Counted from the first letter of the stretch, positions 39,280 to 47,522 are shown. The stretch is 54,662 nucleotides of DNA from Clostridia bacterium (GCA_017473345.1 JAFULL010000096.1:1-54662); one strand, 5' to 3'. The notes: generated from the letters alone by a model not told the origin. A program made the numbers and translations.

Positions 39280-39567
39280 TTAAATTTCGATGCGCTTGTT
39301 GGTGTTGCTTTCGCGGTACATCACAAAGCGGCGGCCGATGCACTGCACAGGCTCGGCATGCACGCGCTCGCACAGCTCGTCCAGCGCTTCGCGGGCAGTG
39401 AGCTCGCAGCCCTGCTGCACGCAGCACTTGATGAGTTCGCGGGCTTCGAGGGCGTCGTAGGCTTCCTTCACGGTGCCCTCGGTGATACCTTCCTTGCCGA
39501 TGTAAAGAATAGTGTCCATGGTATTGGCCATGCTGCGCAGATTTGCGCGCTGTTTGCTGGTAAGCAT
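39280..39567 (-). CDS. yhbY: YhbY (CRS1-YhbY) RNA-binding protein
   Basis: 95-residue RNA-binding protein linked to 50S ribosome assembly. It follows the family closely: LTSKQRANLRSMANTMDTIL, YIGKEGITEGTVKEAYDALE, then AREALDEL, and RRFVMYRES near the end. The GKEG loop is the RNA-contacting motif. AAAAGGAG lies ahead of ATG 39567. It is downstream of obgE, another ribosome-assembly factor, an arrangement common in Firmicutes. Confidence 0.95.
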   Translation of the reverse strand: MLTSKQRANLRSMANTMDTILYIGKEGITEGTVKEAYDALEARELIKCCVQQGCELTAREALDELCERVHAEPVQCIGRRFVMYRESNTNKRIEI

Positions 39568-39605
39568 GTAGTATCTCCTTTTGATTCAACAAACTGTATG
39601 GGCGC

Positions 39606-39638
39606 GAAAAACACGCCGGAAATCATGTTGTCTGGCGT
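39606..39638 (-). terminator. Possible terminator between obgE and yhbY
   Basis: ACGCC/GGCGT stem extended past one mismatch, followed by GTTTTTC on the minus strand. A further GCGGCC/GGCCGC hairpin lies at about 39647-39661. Moderate evidence only. Confidence 0.45.
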
Positions 39639-39660
39639 AGTGGCTGCGGCCACTGGCCGC

Positions 39661-40932
39661 TTACTCTACAAAGTCGAATTCCATATCAGCGATGGAAATG
39701 GTGCTGCCCTCCTGAGCTCCCTTCTGACGCAGCGCATCGATGATGCCCCGGTCGCGCAGGGTGCGATGGAACCAGTTAAGGCTTTCCTCGTCATCGAAGT
39801 TGACGCTGTCGATGAAGTGCTGCATGGCCGCGCCTTCCACATAGAAGGTATCGTTCTCACGGCGGATGGTGTAGCTGTCGTCGGGCATCACGCGGTCGAC
39901 TTCGATCTCTTCCTCTTCAAACACCAGCGGCGGGGGCAGCTCGGGCAGCGTGCGAACCACTTCGTCCAGCAGCTCATTAAAGCCCTTGCGCATAGCGGCG
40001 CTTACGACAAAGGTCTTGTAACCCATGTCTTCAAATTTCTTTTTCAGCTCGCTGATCTCTTCGCTGTCGTAGATCAGGTCGCACTTGTTGAGCACCACCA
40101 GCTGCGGACGGCCCATGGGCTCGCCATACTTTTCCAGTTCTTCATTGATGATGCGGAAATCTTCCAGCGGGTCGCGGCCTTCGCTGCCGGCGGCGTCCAC
40201 CACATGCAGCAGAAGACGGGTACGCTCTACATGGCGCAGGAAATCATGACCGAGGCCCACGCCCTCGCTGGCGCCTTCCACCAGACCGGGGATATCCGCC
40301 AGCACAAAGTCCATTTCACGGTGTTTGACGATACCCAGATTGGGGGTAAGCGTGGTGAAATGGTAGTTGGCGATCTTGGGCTTGGCAGCGGTAACAGTGG
40401 CCAGAATGGTGCTCTTGCCCACGTTGGGGAAGCCCACCAGACCCACGTCCGCAATGGTTTTCAGTTCCAGACGGAACACATACTGCTCGGTCTTGATGCC
40501 GGGCTTGGCAAAATTGGGTGCCTGACGGGTGGGCGTGGCGAAATGCTGGTTGCCGTAGCCGCCGCGGCCGCCGCGCAGAAGGATCTTGGTCTGGCCGGGT
40601 TCGCTCATATCAGCGACCACAGCGCCGTCCTCGTCGCGCAGGAACACGGTGCCAACAGGAACCTTGATCACCAGGTCCTGACCGCGCTTGCCCTGGCAGC
40701 GCTGCGCACTGCCGTCCGCGCCGTTTTCAGCCAGATACTTGGTGTGGAAACGGAAGTCCAGCAGGGTATGCATGTTGGGATCGGCATACAGCACGATGTT
40801 GCCGCCGATGCCGCCGTCGCCGCCGTCGGGGCCGCCGTTCTGCACAAATTTTTCGCGGTGGAACGACACGCAGCCGTTGCCGCCGTTACCGGCCTTGGCG
40901 GTAATTTTCACTCGATCTACAAAAGATGCCAT
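39661..40932 (-). CDS. obgE: GTPase Obg/CgtA
   Basis: 423 residues, essential GTPase of 50S maturation and stress control. The glycine-rich Obg fold (1-158: KAGNGGNGCVSFHREKFV, GGPDGGDGG), G domain (G1 GFPNVGKST 167-175; G3 DIPGLVEGA; G4 NKCD) and a C-terminal OCT domain (about 350-423) are all present. ATG 40932 has AAGGAG ahead. It sits 16 bases after nth in a unit with folT, nth and yhbY. Confidence 0.98.
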   Translation of the reverse strand: MASFVDRVKITAKAGNGGNGCVSFHREKFVQNGGPDGGDGGIGGNIVLYADPNMHTLLDFRFHTKYLAENGADGSAQRCQGKRGQDLVIKVPVGTVFLRDEDGAVVADMSEPGQTKILLRGGRGGYGNQHFATPTRQAPNFAKPGIKTEQYVFRLELKTIADVGLVGFPNVGKSTILATVTAAKPKIANYHFTTLTPNLGIVKHREMDFVLADIPGLVEGASEGVGLGHDFLRHVERTRLLLHVVDAAGSEGRDPLEDFRIINEELEKYGEPMGRPQLVVLNKCDLIYDSEEISELKKKFEDMGYKTFVVSAAMRKGFNELLDEVVRTLPELPPPLVFEEEEIEVDRVMPDDSYTIRRENDTFYVEGAAMQHFIDSVNFDDEESLNWFHRTLRDRGIIDALRQKGAQEGSTISIADMEFDFVE

Positions 40933-40948
40933 TGGGTTTCTCCTTATC

Positions 40949-41620
40949 TTATGCCTGAATGTCAGTCTTCTTTTTGGTGGGCGTAACGACCTTTCCGCCC
41001 GCGGCCTTCGCCGCCTTGCACAGGTTGTTCAAAGCGCACGCTTCGCATGCAGGGTTGCGTGCATGGCACACCCTGCGGCCATGGAAAATGAGCCAGTGAT
41101 GCGCAGCCACCCAGTCCTTTTGGGGAATGGCCTTCTGCAGCTGCCGTTCGGTCTCCTCCACGTTTTTGGCCTGTGCCAGCCCGATGCGGTTGCTGACGCG
41201 GAATACATGGGTATCCACCGCGATGGTGGGCACGCCAAACGCATTGGCAAGCACCACATTGGCCGTCTTCTGCCCCACGCCGGGCAGTGCGGTAAGCGCC
41301 TTCATGTCGCCCGGCACTTCGCCGCCGTGCAGCTGCATGATGAGCCTGCAGCTTTCCACGATGTTGGACGCCTTGGTCTTGAAGCCGCAGCTTTTCACCA
41401 TAGGGTACACGTCCTCCACACTGGCGGCGGCCATGCTTTCCACAGTGGGATAGCGTTCAAACAGCGCGGGGGTCACCTTGTTGACCTGCTTGTCGGTGCA
41501 CTGGGCGGACAGCATCACGGCCACAAGGGTCTCGTAGGGATTGCGGAAGTTGAGCTCCGGACGCGCGTCGGGGTACAGCGCCTCCAGCGTTTCAAGCACC
41601 GCCTTGCGGCTGAATCTCAT
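40949..41620 (-). CDS. nth: Endonuclease III
   Basis: 223-residue DNA glycosylase/AP lyase for oxidised pyrimidines. Helix-hairpin-helix LPGVGQKTANVVL with catalytic Lys 118, AVDTHVFR with Asp 136, and the 4Fe-4S cluster pattern C-x6-C-x2-C-x5-C (CHARNPACEACALNNLC). It starts 4 bases after the folT stop, with GAAGGAG ahead of the ATG. The C-terminal 15 residues are lysine-rich. Confidence 0.97.
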   Translation of the reverse strand: MRFSRKAVLETLEALYPDARPELNFRNPYETLVAVMLSAQCTDKQVNKVTPALFERYPTVESMAAASVEDVYPMVKSCGFKTKASNIVESCRLIMQLHGGEVPGDMKALTALPGVGQKTANVVLANAFGVPTIAVDTHVFRVSNRIGLAQAKNVEETERQLQKAIPQKDWVAAHHWLIFHGRRVCHARNPACEACALNNLCKAAKAAGGKVVTPTKKKTDIQA

Positions 41621-41624
41621 GCGT

Positions 41625-42167
41625 TTACTCCTTCCTCAGCCGCACAGAGGGCGGCAGGTTGAGGCGCGAAAGGCCCTTGAGGCACAAAAACATCAGCAGT
41701 GCCTGCACAGGCGCTTCCACCAGATAGCTGGCGGCACGGGCCGTGACCCAGCCCCAGTAGGTCTTGCTGCCGTACAGCATGCTCAGCCACAGCGAATTGA
41801 GGAACAGGTTGAGCACGGTCGCCAGCGCTACAGCAATGATCACCCTCACCACAGACGGCTTCTGGCGGTACAGCGGCAGCGCATACAGCACGCCCACCAG
41901 CGCGCTGGTCAGCGTAAAGCCGGGGAAATACGCCCCTGCCGGGAACAGATGCGCGCCGATGAAATCGCCCAGCGCGCCCACGATCAGGCCGCCTGGAACG
42001 CCCAAAAGCGCGCCGGCCACAGCCACCGGCAGAAAGCCGAAGTTGAACTGCTTGCCCACAAGCGGCACCTGGGTAAGATTTCCCAGCACCACCTGCAAAG
42101 CCACCAGCAGCGCCAGCAGCACGATGTGCTGCGTGGTAAAGAAAACATGCTTCCCGTTTTTGTGCAT
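41625..42167 (-). CDS. folT: Folate ECF transporter S component FolT
   Basis: 180-residue membrane protein with about six helices, substrate-binding subunit for folates. Matching features are LVALQVVLGNLTQVPL, FGFLPVAVAGALLG, VGALGDFIGAHLFPAGAYFPGFT (as parts) and NSLWLSMLYGSKTYWGW. The assignment is strengthened by the THF riboswitch ahead of it. It relies on an ECF energising module encoded elsewhere or possibly on the module at 10106-12647. CAGGAGG is 8 bases from ATG 42167 and is part of the switch. Confidence 0.93.
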   Translation of the reverse strand: MHKNGKHVFFTTQHIVLLALLVALQVVLGNLTQVPLVGKQFNFGFLPVAVAGALLGVPGGLIVGALGDFIGAHLFPAGAYFPGFTLTSALVGVLYALPLYRQKPSVVRVIIAVALATVLNLFLNSLWLSMLYGSKTYWGWVTARAASYLVEAPVQALLMFLCLKGLSRLNLPPSVRLRKE

Positions 42168-42170
42168 AAC

Positions 42171-42208
42171 AAAAACCTCCTGTCAAAGTATTGTCGACTC
42201 GCAGGAGG
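42171..42208 (-). promoter_or_regulatory. Expression platform of the THF riboswitch
   Basis: CCTCCTG (42202-42208) pairs with CAGGAGG (42176-42182), followed by T5. The 3' arm is the folT ribosome binding site, so the stem can both sequester it and act as a terminator-like hairpin. Confidence 0.75.
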
Positions 42209-42215
42209 CAGCACC

Positions 42216-42316
42216 AAGACAGCGGGATGCGCCGCAGACACCGCGCCGGAGACCGGCTTCGTTTCATGACAACTCCCCGTTCATGAACACTTAACGCGCG
42301 TGCAGCTACTCTGCCC
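42216..42316 (-). ncRNA. Tetrahydrofolate (THF) riboswitch aptamer
   Basis: On the minus strand the leader reads GGGCAGAGTAG, then GCGCGTTAAGTG, a TTCATGAA-type hairpin around GGGGAG, ACGAAGCCGG, GGCGCGGTG and CGCATCCCGC. These match, in order, the conserved blocks of the THF riboswitch (GAGAGUAG, GCGUUAAGUG, AACGAAGC, GCGCGGUG, CAUCCCGCUC). THF binding represses folate uptake genes in Firmicutes. The downstream expression platform controls folT. Confidence 0.93.
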
Positions 42317-42339
42317 GATACGAATCGCAGGACGTGGTT

Positions 42340-42368
42340 ATTGTACGACGAGAAGCGTGAAAATGCAA
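42340..42368 (-). promoter_or_regulatory. Promoter of the THF riboswitch/folT unit
   Basis: TTGCAT (42363-42368), 17-base spacer, TACAAT (42340-42345). Confidence 0.65.
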
Positions 42369-42383
42369 GGCTTTCTTCCTTAT

Positions 42384-42869
42384 TTACCAGTCGCAGCCCT
42401 CTGTAAGCTGGCCGGCCAGTTTTTCAAGCCCGTGCCGGTCCTTCAGATCAAAGCGCCCCACCACAGGACTGTCGATATCCAGCACGCCGATGAGCCGGTC
42501 GTCTTTGATCAGCGGGATCACGATTTCGCTGTTGGACGCGCCGTCGCAGGCAATGTGGCCGGGGAACTGATGCACGTCGTACACCAGCTGCGTTTCAAGC
42601 GTTTTGGCTGCCGTGCCGCATACGCCCCTTCCCACCGGAATACGGATGCACGCGGGTTTTCCCTGAAACGGTCCCAATACCAGCATGCCGTCTTTCATCA
42701 GATAAAAACCAGCCCAGTTGACGTCCCGAAGTGCATCAAACAAAAGCGCGCTCATGTTTGCCATATTGGGCAGGCTGTCGCGCTCGCCGTCCATCAATGC
42801 GGCCAGCTGTGCTGACAAAAGGTCATACAGCTCGTTTTTGTCTTCGGGATAGCCCAGTTCCTGCCACAT
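42384..42869 (-). CDS. Free methionine-(R)-sulfoxide reductase (GAF domain)
   Basis: 161-residue GAF-domain enzyme (fRMsr, YebR type) that repairs free methionine sulfoxide. The three catalytic/resolving cysteines are at 74 (PACIRI), 84 (GRGVCGTA) and 108 (HIACDGAS); spacings of 10 and 24 match the E. coli enzyme. DIDSPVVGRFDL completes the fold. ATG 42869 follows GAAGGAG at 9 bases; an upstream TTG start would overlap that site. Convenient neighbour to the oxidative-stress Hrb gene. Confidence 0.93.
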   Translation of the reverse strand: MWQELGYPEDKNELYDLLSAQLAALMDGERDSLPNMANMSALLFDALRDVNWAGFYLMKDGMLVLGPFQGKPACIRIPVGRGVCGTAAKTLETQLVYDVHQFPGHIACDGASNSEIVIPLIKDDRLIGVLDIDSPVVGRFDLKDRHGLEKLAGQLTEGCDW

Positions 42870-42902
42870 GTTGGTCAGCTCCTTCAAAATAGTAACAAAA
42901 TG

Positions 42903-42908
42903 ATTATA
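42903..42908 (-). promoter_or_regulatory. Extended -10 promoter of the fRMsr gene
   Basis: TGATATAAT on the minus strand, about 35 bases ahead of the ATG, without a convincing -35. Confidence 0.5.
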
Positions 42909-42984
42909 TCATATTTTTCAGGTTTCGCCACCTTCTGCCCGGGGTATATTAGTATCAACAACGAGAATTGAGGAGGCATTTATC

Positions 42985-43602
42985 ATGGCGCTTGATCCCA
43001 CTGCATTGTTCAATATTTCCTATGGCCTGTACGTTCTGACTGCCCACGACGGCAGCCGCGACTGCGGCTGCATCGTCAACAGCGTGATGCAGCTGACCGA
43101 AACGCCCCTTCGCATCGCCGTAAGCGTGAACCGCAAAAACCACACATGTGAAGCCATTGAGAAGGATGGCCGACTGAACCTGAGCATTCTGAGCGAAGAC
43201 GCCAAAATGGACGTTTTCACCCGTTTTGGTTTCCAGAGCGGCCGCGACGTGGACAAGTTTGCCGGTCACGACGAGCCTGTCAGCGAAAACGGGCTGCGCT
43301 ATCTGCCACAGGTTTCCAATGCGCTGATCAGCGCCAATGTGGAGCAGGTCATCGACTGCGGCACACATCTGCTGTTTATCGCCGCCGTTACACAGGCGGA
43401 AAAGCTCAGCACCGTGCCCTCCATGACCTACAGCTACTATTTTGCCAACGTCAAGCCCAAAAAGAAGCCGGAAGAAAAGCCCCGTAAAGGCTGGGTGTGC
43501 CGCATCTGCGGCTATTTCCACGAAGGCGAAGAACTGCCCGACGATTTCGTCTGCCCCATCTGCAAGCACGGCAAGGACGACTTTGAACCCGTCGGTTTCT
43601 GA
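42985..43602 (+). CDS. hrb: High-molecular-weight rubredoxin (flavin reductase-rubredoxin fusion)
   Basis: 205 residues. Residues 1-155 form a flavin-reductase-like FMN domain ([16 protein letters not shown], then [19 protein letters not shown]). The last 45 are a rubredoxin with [10 protein letters not shown] and [11 protein letters not shown], i.e. the CxxCG and CPxC iron knuckles. Hrb proteins pass electrons from NADH to flavodiiron oxygen or NO reductases in anaerobes. GAGGAGG precedes ATG 42985. No FprA lies nearby. Confidence 0.93.
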   Translation: MALDPTALFNISYGLYVLTAHDGSRDCGCIVNSVMQLTETPLRIAVSVNRKNHTCEAIEKDGRLNLSILSEDAKMDVFTRFGFQSGRDVDKFAGHDEPVSENGLRYLPQVSNALISANVEQVIDCGTHLLFIAAVTQAEKLSTVPSMTYSYYFANVKPKKKPEEKPRKGWVCRICGYFHEGEELPDDFVCPICKHGKDDFEPVGF

Positions 43603-43607
43603 CCCCC

Positions 43608-43636
43608 TTGCGTTTCGCGTTCAAATGCGGTATGAT
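43608..43636 (+). promoter_or_regulatory. Promoter of the 75-residue gene
   Basis: TTGCGT (43608-43613), 17-base spacer, TATGAT (43631-43636). Confidence 0.5.
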
Positions 43637-43668
43637 AAATCTCCACTTTTGGAAAGGAGATCAAAATC

Positions 43669-43896
43669 ATGACTGAAGAACGCAAGAGCATTGAAGAAAT
43701 GATGGAAGGCACCGAAAAGCCTCAGCGCGACCGCAAGAACTGGGTCGCATTTGTCGAGAGCGACGTGGTGAACTTCCTCACCCTCAACGAGATCGAAAAG
43801 ATGACCATCGACGACGGCGCCGGCAACAAGGCCAAGCTGACCCGCCGCAAGGACGGCAGCGTATACGTGGAGTGCACCAGCTCCAACGTGCTGTAA
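43669..43896 (+). CDS. Small protein of unknown function (75 aa)
   Basis: 75 residues, acidic N-terminal part (EERKSIEEMMEGTE), a central WVAFVESDVVNFLTLNEIEK and a C-terminal two-strand hairpin (KLTRRKDGSVYVECTS). No recognised family, signal or membrane segment. AAAGGAG precedes ATG 43669 and it has its own promoter. Codon use like its neighbours, so probably real. Confidence 0.7.
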   Translation: MTEERKSIEEMMEGTEKPQRDRKNWVAFVESDVVNFLTLNEIEKMTIDDGAGNKAKLTRRKDGSVYVECTSSNVL

Positions 43897-43906
43897 AAAC
43901 ACTTCA

Positions 43907-43930
43907 GCCGCGCAGTTTTTGCTGCGCGGC
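43907..43930 (+). terminator. Possible terminator after the 75-residue gene
   Basis: Perfect GCCGCGCAG/CTGCGCGGC stem with a T5G loop; the T-rich tract only begins about 6 bases later, so its strength is uncertain. Confidence 0.5.
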
Positions 43931-43966
43931 AGCGTTCTTTCTTTTTGATGCAAAGGAGCCTGTGCG

Positions 43967-44548
43967 ATGAATCACTTTTTTGCCTATCTGGACCGTCTCA
44001 AGCTCATCCGCCGCTGGGGACTGATGCGCAACACCGTGCCTGAAAACGACATGGAGCACAGCATGCAGACTGCGCTGATCGCGCATGGGCTGGCCGTGCT
44101 TGGCAAAACGCGCCATCAGCGCGACATCGACCCCGAGCGCGTGGTGATGCTTGCGCTGTATCACGACGTGAGCGAGGTCATCACCGGCGATATGCCCACG
44201 CCTGTGAAATACAAGTCGCCCATCATTCAGGATGCTTACCGCGGCGTGGAGGAAAAGGCGCGCGAGCAGCTGCTTGCCATGCTGCCGGACGATATGCAGT
44301 CTGCCTTCAAGCCCTACATCATTCCCAACGAAAACACCTACGAGTGGCGGCTGGTGAAGGCAGCTGACCGCATCAGCGCCTACCTCAAATGCGTTGAAGA
44401 AGAAAAAATGGGCAACCGTGATTTTGCCCATGCCAAGCTCAGCATTCAGGACAGCATCAACCAGAACGTGCTGCCGGAAGTGCATGAGTTCATGCGCGAA
44501 TTTGTACCCAGCTTCAGCCTGTCCCCCGACGAGCTGAGCCGGCTGTAA
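43967..44548 (+). CDS. yfbR: HD-domain 5'-deoxynucleotidase (YfbR-like)
   Basis: 193-residue metal-dependent phosphohydrolase that removes phosphate from deoxynucleoside monophosphates. HD signature: His 31 in MEHSMQTA, His-Asp in ALYHDVSEVITGD (about 60-72), and a downstream Asp in KAADRISAYLKC. The N-terminal FFAYLDRLKLIRRWGLMRNT is typical of YfbR. AAAGGAG ahead of ATG 43967. Ends in a strong bidirectional terminator. Confidence 0.93.
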   Translation: MNHFFAYLDRLKLIRRWGLMRNTVPENDMEHSMQTALIAHGLAVLGKTRHQRDIDPERVVMLALYHDVSEVITGDMPTPVKYKSPIIQDAYRGVEEKAREQLLAMLPDDMQSAFKPYIIPNENTYEWRLVKAADRISAYLKCVEEEKMGNRDFAHAKLSIQDSINQNVLPEVHEFMREFVPSFSLSPDELSRL

Positions 44549-44552
44549 CTGC

Positions 44553-44588
44553 AAAAAACGCCCGCTGTTTCAAACAGCGGGCGTTTTG
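44553..44588. terminator. Bidirectional terminator between yfbR and the AEC gene
   Basis: Perfect 17-bp hairpin AAAACGCCCGCTGTTT/AAACAGCGGGCGTTTT around one base, with T-rich ends on both strands. Confidence 0.93.
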
Positions 44589-44591
44589 ATT

Positions 44592-45437
44592 TTACAGAAA
44601 TACTGCCACACACAGCGGAATGGTGAAGATGGCCAGCACATTGCTCACCAGCGCAAGGCCTGCGCCGATTTCGCAGTTTTCGCCGATCAGCTTGGGGAAC
44701 ACAATGGTGTTCAGCCCGCAGGGCATGGCATACTGCATCACAATAGCCAGCACAATCTCGCGGCTGCAGAAGCGCGACACCAGAAACGCCATGCCAAACG
44801 GCAGAATGATCAGGCGGATGAGCGTCATCACATACACCATTTTGATCTTCAAAAGCTTGCGCAGGTCAAATTCCGAAATGGCAATGCCGGTAAGGATCAT
44901 GCTCAGCGGCGCCATGCAGTTGTTCGCACCATCTACCACAGACTGCAGAACCATCGGAATGGGGATGCTCAGAATACCCACCACGCAGCCCAGCATCAGC
45001 GCGATCATGACGGGATTGATCAGACGTTTGAGCGTCATTTTCTTGCCGCCGGTCAGCATCCGGTAGCCCTCGGTATAGGTATAGAAGGTCACCGGCAGGT
45101 TGAACAGCATCTGGTTGAGCAGCACCGTCTGCCCGTAAAGATTGCCCACCAGCGCCGAACCGATATAGCCGGTATTGGGGATGACCATGGTGTAGCAGTA
45201 GATATCCTGCTCATAGGGATTTTTGCTGAACCTGCGTGAAACGACGCGCGCGATGACCGCGACTGCCGCAAGCAGCACTGTCGAAAGCAAAATCGACGCA
45301 TACTTTTCACTCAGGTAGCTCACGGTGAAGTTGGCTGAAAAGGTCTTGAACACCGTGCACGGAAAGCACACGTATACCTCCAGCGTGGACAAAAGCTTTG
45401 CATGCTCCGCCTCGACCAGCCTGCTTTTGGCCAGCAC
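44592..45437 (-). CDS. AEC (auxin efflux carrier) family transporter
   Basis: 281 residues from GTG 45437, with about nine hydrophobic segments and the family pattern YTMVIPNTGYIGSALV, followed by LPVTFYTYTEGYRM and NPVMIALMLGCVVGI. AEC members move organic acids or amino acids. The first membrane helix seems incomplete: in-frame codons up to 45500 encode IFTAIVAQQVAILAIFALIGY, the expected start of a family member, but the stretch to the in-frame stop at 45513 contains no ATG, GTG or TTG. The real start may be a rare codon (ATC at 45500, behind AAGAAGGG) or CTG. Follows the Tet(M)-like GTPase gene closely. Confidence 0.85.
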   Translation of the reverse strand: MLAKSRLVEAEHAKLLSTLEVYVCFPCTVFKTFSANFTVSYLSEKYASILLSTVLLAAVAVIARVVSRRFSKNPYEQDIYCYTMVIPNTGYIGSALVGNLYGQTVLLNQMLFNLPVTFYTYTEGYRMLTGGKKMTLKRLINPVMIALMLGCVVGILSIPIPMVLQSVVDGANNCMAPLSMILTGIAISEFDLRKLLKIKMVYVMTLIRLIILPFGMAFLVSRFCSREIVLAIVMQYAMPCGLNTIVFPKLIGENCEIGAGLALVSNVLAIFTIPLCVAVFL

Positions 45438-45512
45438 ATATCCGATCAGCGCAAAGATCGCAAGAATCGCGACCTGCTGAGCAACGATTGCCGTAAAGAT
45501 CCCTTCTTTCGT

Positions 45513-47459
45513 TTATTCGGCGCTTTCTACCGGCAGATGCATATAGCTGTCCGCCTCGTCCCAGTTGACCAGATAGCCTGCGCCATGGGAACAGAACACG
45601 CTTCCGGGCGAATTCTGCGTATCCGCGCCGCAGTCGTAACCGCTTTCGGCGATCACCTCATCCGGGTTGTGACACAGATCATAGCCGTCCGGCTGCAGCT
45701 GTATGCCGCCCTTGCCGTGGGTGTAAGCGCGCAGTTGAGTGGGATAATCCATAAACGTGCGTACAGGCCCCCGGCCTGCGATGCGTACCTCATCGCCCAG
45801 ATGCTCCGGCGCATCGTAGCTGCCGCACATGGAAGTGATGTCGGTCATGGCACGGCCCAGGCAATTCGCCGGAACAGTGATCACAAAGCGGTAGAATGGC
45901 TCCAGCAGCTGGCAGCGGGTTTTCATCAGTCCCTGGCGGATGGCCCGATAAACTGCCTCGCGGAAGTCGCCGCCCTCGGTGTGTTTCAGGTGCGCGCGGC
46001 CTGACAGCAGCGTGAAATGCACGTCCGTCAGCGGCGCTCCGGTCAGCACGCCTTTGTGTATGCGCTCAAACACATGGCTGCGGATCAGGCTTTGATAATT
46101 GATGGTCAGATCATCCACATGGCAGCGGCTGTCATAGGTGATGCCGCTGCCGCGCTCGCCGGGGCGCATGAGCAGATGCGCTTCGGCGTAATGCCTGAGC
46201 GGCTCATAATGCCCGCAGCCCACAACAGGCTGGGCAATGGTTTCCTTGTACAGAACCAGCGGCGGCAGAAAGCGCACCTTCATGCCGAAGCGGTTTTCCA
46301 TCAGCTGGGTCAGCACCTCGGTCTGCACGGTACCCATCACCTGCACGTTGACGGCGCTGTACGCCGCGTCCCAGGTGACAGAGAGCATGGGTTCCTCGTC
46401 CTCCAGAATGCGCAGCTTTTCCAGCAGAATGGCTGGAGCCGTACCTGCTGGAGGTTCCACCCTTGCCGTCAGCACCGGAGAAATGTGCATCGAAAGGCTT
46501 TCGGCGATCGTATCGCCGATGATGCGGTCGCCGCACCGGGGCGACGCCAGCCCTGTCACGCCCACTGCATCGCCTGCACGGGCCTCGTCCACGGCGATAT
46601 AGCTGCCGCCGCGGTACAGGCGGATCTGATGCACCTTTTCCACCTGGTCGCCAAAGCGAAACGCGTCACGGGCACGCAGCACGCCGCCCTTGAGTTTGAG
46701 ATAGACTACGCGGTCGCCGTTTGGTTCGCGGCGCACCTTGTACACCAGCGCGTCCAGCTGCTGCGAAATATCCGTCTCAAAATCCGCCAGATTGGAAAGC
46801 GCGCTGAGCAGTTCATCAACGCCGCTGCCGCTGAGGGCTGCGCCGCTGAGCACCGGAAAACCCTTTCCTGAGGCAAACAATGCACGCAGTGCCTGCCAGG
46901 CATCTGCTTCATCCGCTTCACCCAGCAGATAGCGTTCGCAGAAATCGTCATCCAGCACCGCCAGCTGCTCAGCGTCAGGGTTGCCGTCTGTGATGTCCAC
47001 CATGGTGTCGCTCAGCCTTGCAGCGATCTGCTGCCGCAGCTTTTCTGCGTTATAGGACGCCAGGTCGGTCTTATTGATAAAAAATACCGTCGGCACGTGG
47101 TAGCGCTGCGCCAGTTCAAACAGCGCCACGGTATGCGCCTGCACGCCGCTGCCGCCGTCGATGATGAGCACCGCCATATCCAGCGCTGTCAGCGCGCGCT
47201 CCGCCTCGGCGGCAAAGTCGACGTGACCGGGCGTGTCGATCAGTGTAAAGCGCCGTCCGTCCAGTTCAAACCACGCCTGATCGCTGAAGACGGTAATACC
47301 GCGCGCGCGTTCGATCGCGTCCGTATCAAGCGCGGTGTCGCCATGATCCACACGGCCCAGCGCACGGATCGCGCCCGTGCGGTACAAAATCTGCTCCGAC
47401 AGGGTGGTCTTGCCGGCGTCCACGTGTGCCAGAATGCCAAGTGTGCGCGAAATTGGCAT
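45513..47459 (-). CDS. Tet(M)-like translational GTPase (ribosomal protection family)
   Basis: 648 residues, EF-G-like. G1 AHVDAGKTT (11-19), G3 DTPGHVDF and G4 NKTD are intact, with EF-G domains II-V and a C-terminal GGIQLQPDGYDLC and SVFCSHGAGYLVNWDE typical of TetM/TetW-class proteins and their chromosomal paralogues. The tip of domain IV, which decides tetracycline release, is not readable as tet(M) by eye, so I infer a paralogue protecting or recycling ribosomes rather than an acquired resistance gene: its GC and codon use match the surroundings. CAAAGGAG precedes ATG 47459. Confidence 0.87.
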   Translation of the reverse strand: MPISRTLGILAHVDAGKTTLSEQILYRTGAIRALGRVDHGDTALDTDAIERARGITVFSDQAWFELDGRRFTLIDTPGHVDFAAEAERALTALDMAVLIIDGGSGVQAHTVALFELAQRYHVPTVFFINKTDLASYNAEKLRQQIAARLSDTMVDITDGNPDAEQLAVLDDDFCERYLLGEADEADAWQALRALFASGKGFPVLSGAALSGSGVDELLSALSNLADFETDISQQLDALVYKVRREPNGDRVVYLKLKGGVLRARDAFRFGDQVEKVHQIRLYRGGSYIAVDEARAGDAVGVTGLASPRCGDRIIGDTIAESLSMHISPVLTARVEPPAGTAPAILLEKLRILEDEEPMLSVTWDAAYSAVNVQVMGTVQTEVLTQLMENRFGMKVRFLPPLVLYKETIAQPVVGCGHYEPLRHYAEAHLLMRPGERGSGITYDSRCHVDDLTINYQSLIRSHVFERIHKGVLTGAPLTDVHFTLLSGRAHLKHTEGGDFREAVYRAIRQGLMKTRCQLLEPFYRFVITVPANCLGRAMTDITSMCGSYDAPEHLGDEVRIAGRGPVRTFMDYPTQLRAYTHGKGGIQLQPDGYDLCHNPDEVIAESGYDCGADTQNSPGSVFCSHGAGYLVNWDEADSYMHLPVESAE

Positions 47460-47491
47460 AGCTGCTCATCTCCTTTGGCAGATGATAACAT

Positions 47492-47522
47492 AAAACCGCC
47501 GCAGCCTTCAAGACTGCGGCGG
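47492..47522 (-). terminator. Terminator of the NahK-like gene
   Basis: Hairpin CCGCCGCAG/CTGCGGCGG with a 9-base loop, followed by TTTTATG on the minus strand. Confidence 0.8.

Noticed and set aside
39241-40986. 581-residue plus-strand frame opposite obgE
   Set aside because: Antisense shadow of an essential conserved gene; no initiation signals.
41617-42267. 216-residue minus-strand frame overlapping folT and the THF riboswitch
   Set aside because: Frame-shifted shadow of folT; it would start inside the riboswitch aptamer.
45513-47459. Acquired tetracycline resistance gene on a mobile element
   Set aside because: No conjugation, leader-peptide or insertion-sequence features nearby and composition matches the surroundings; treated as a chromosomal paralogue.
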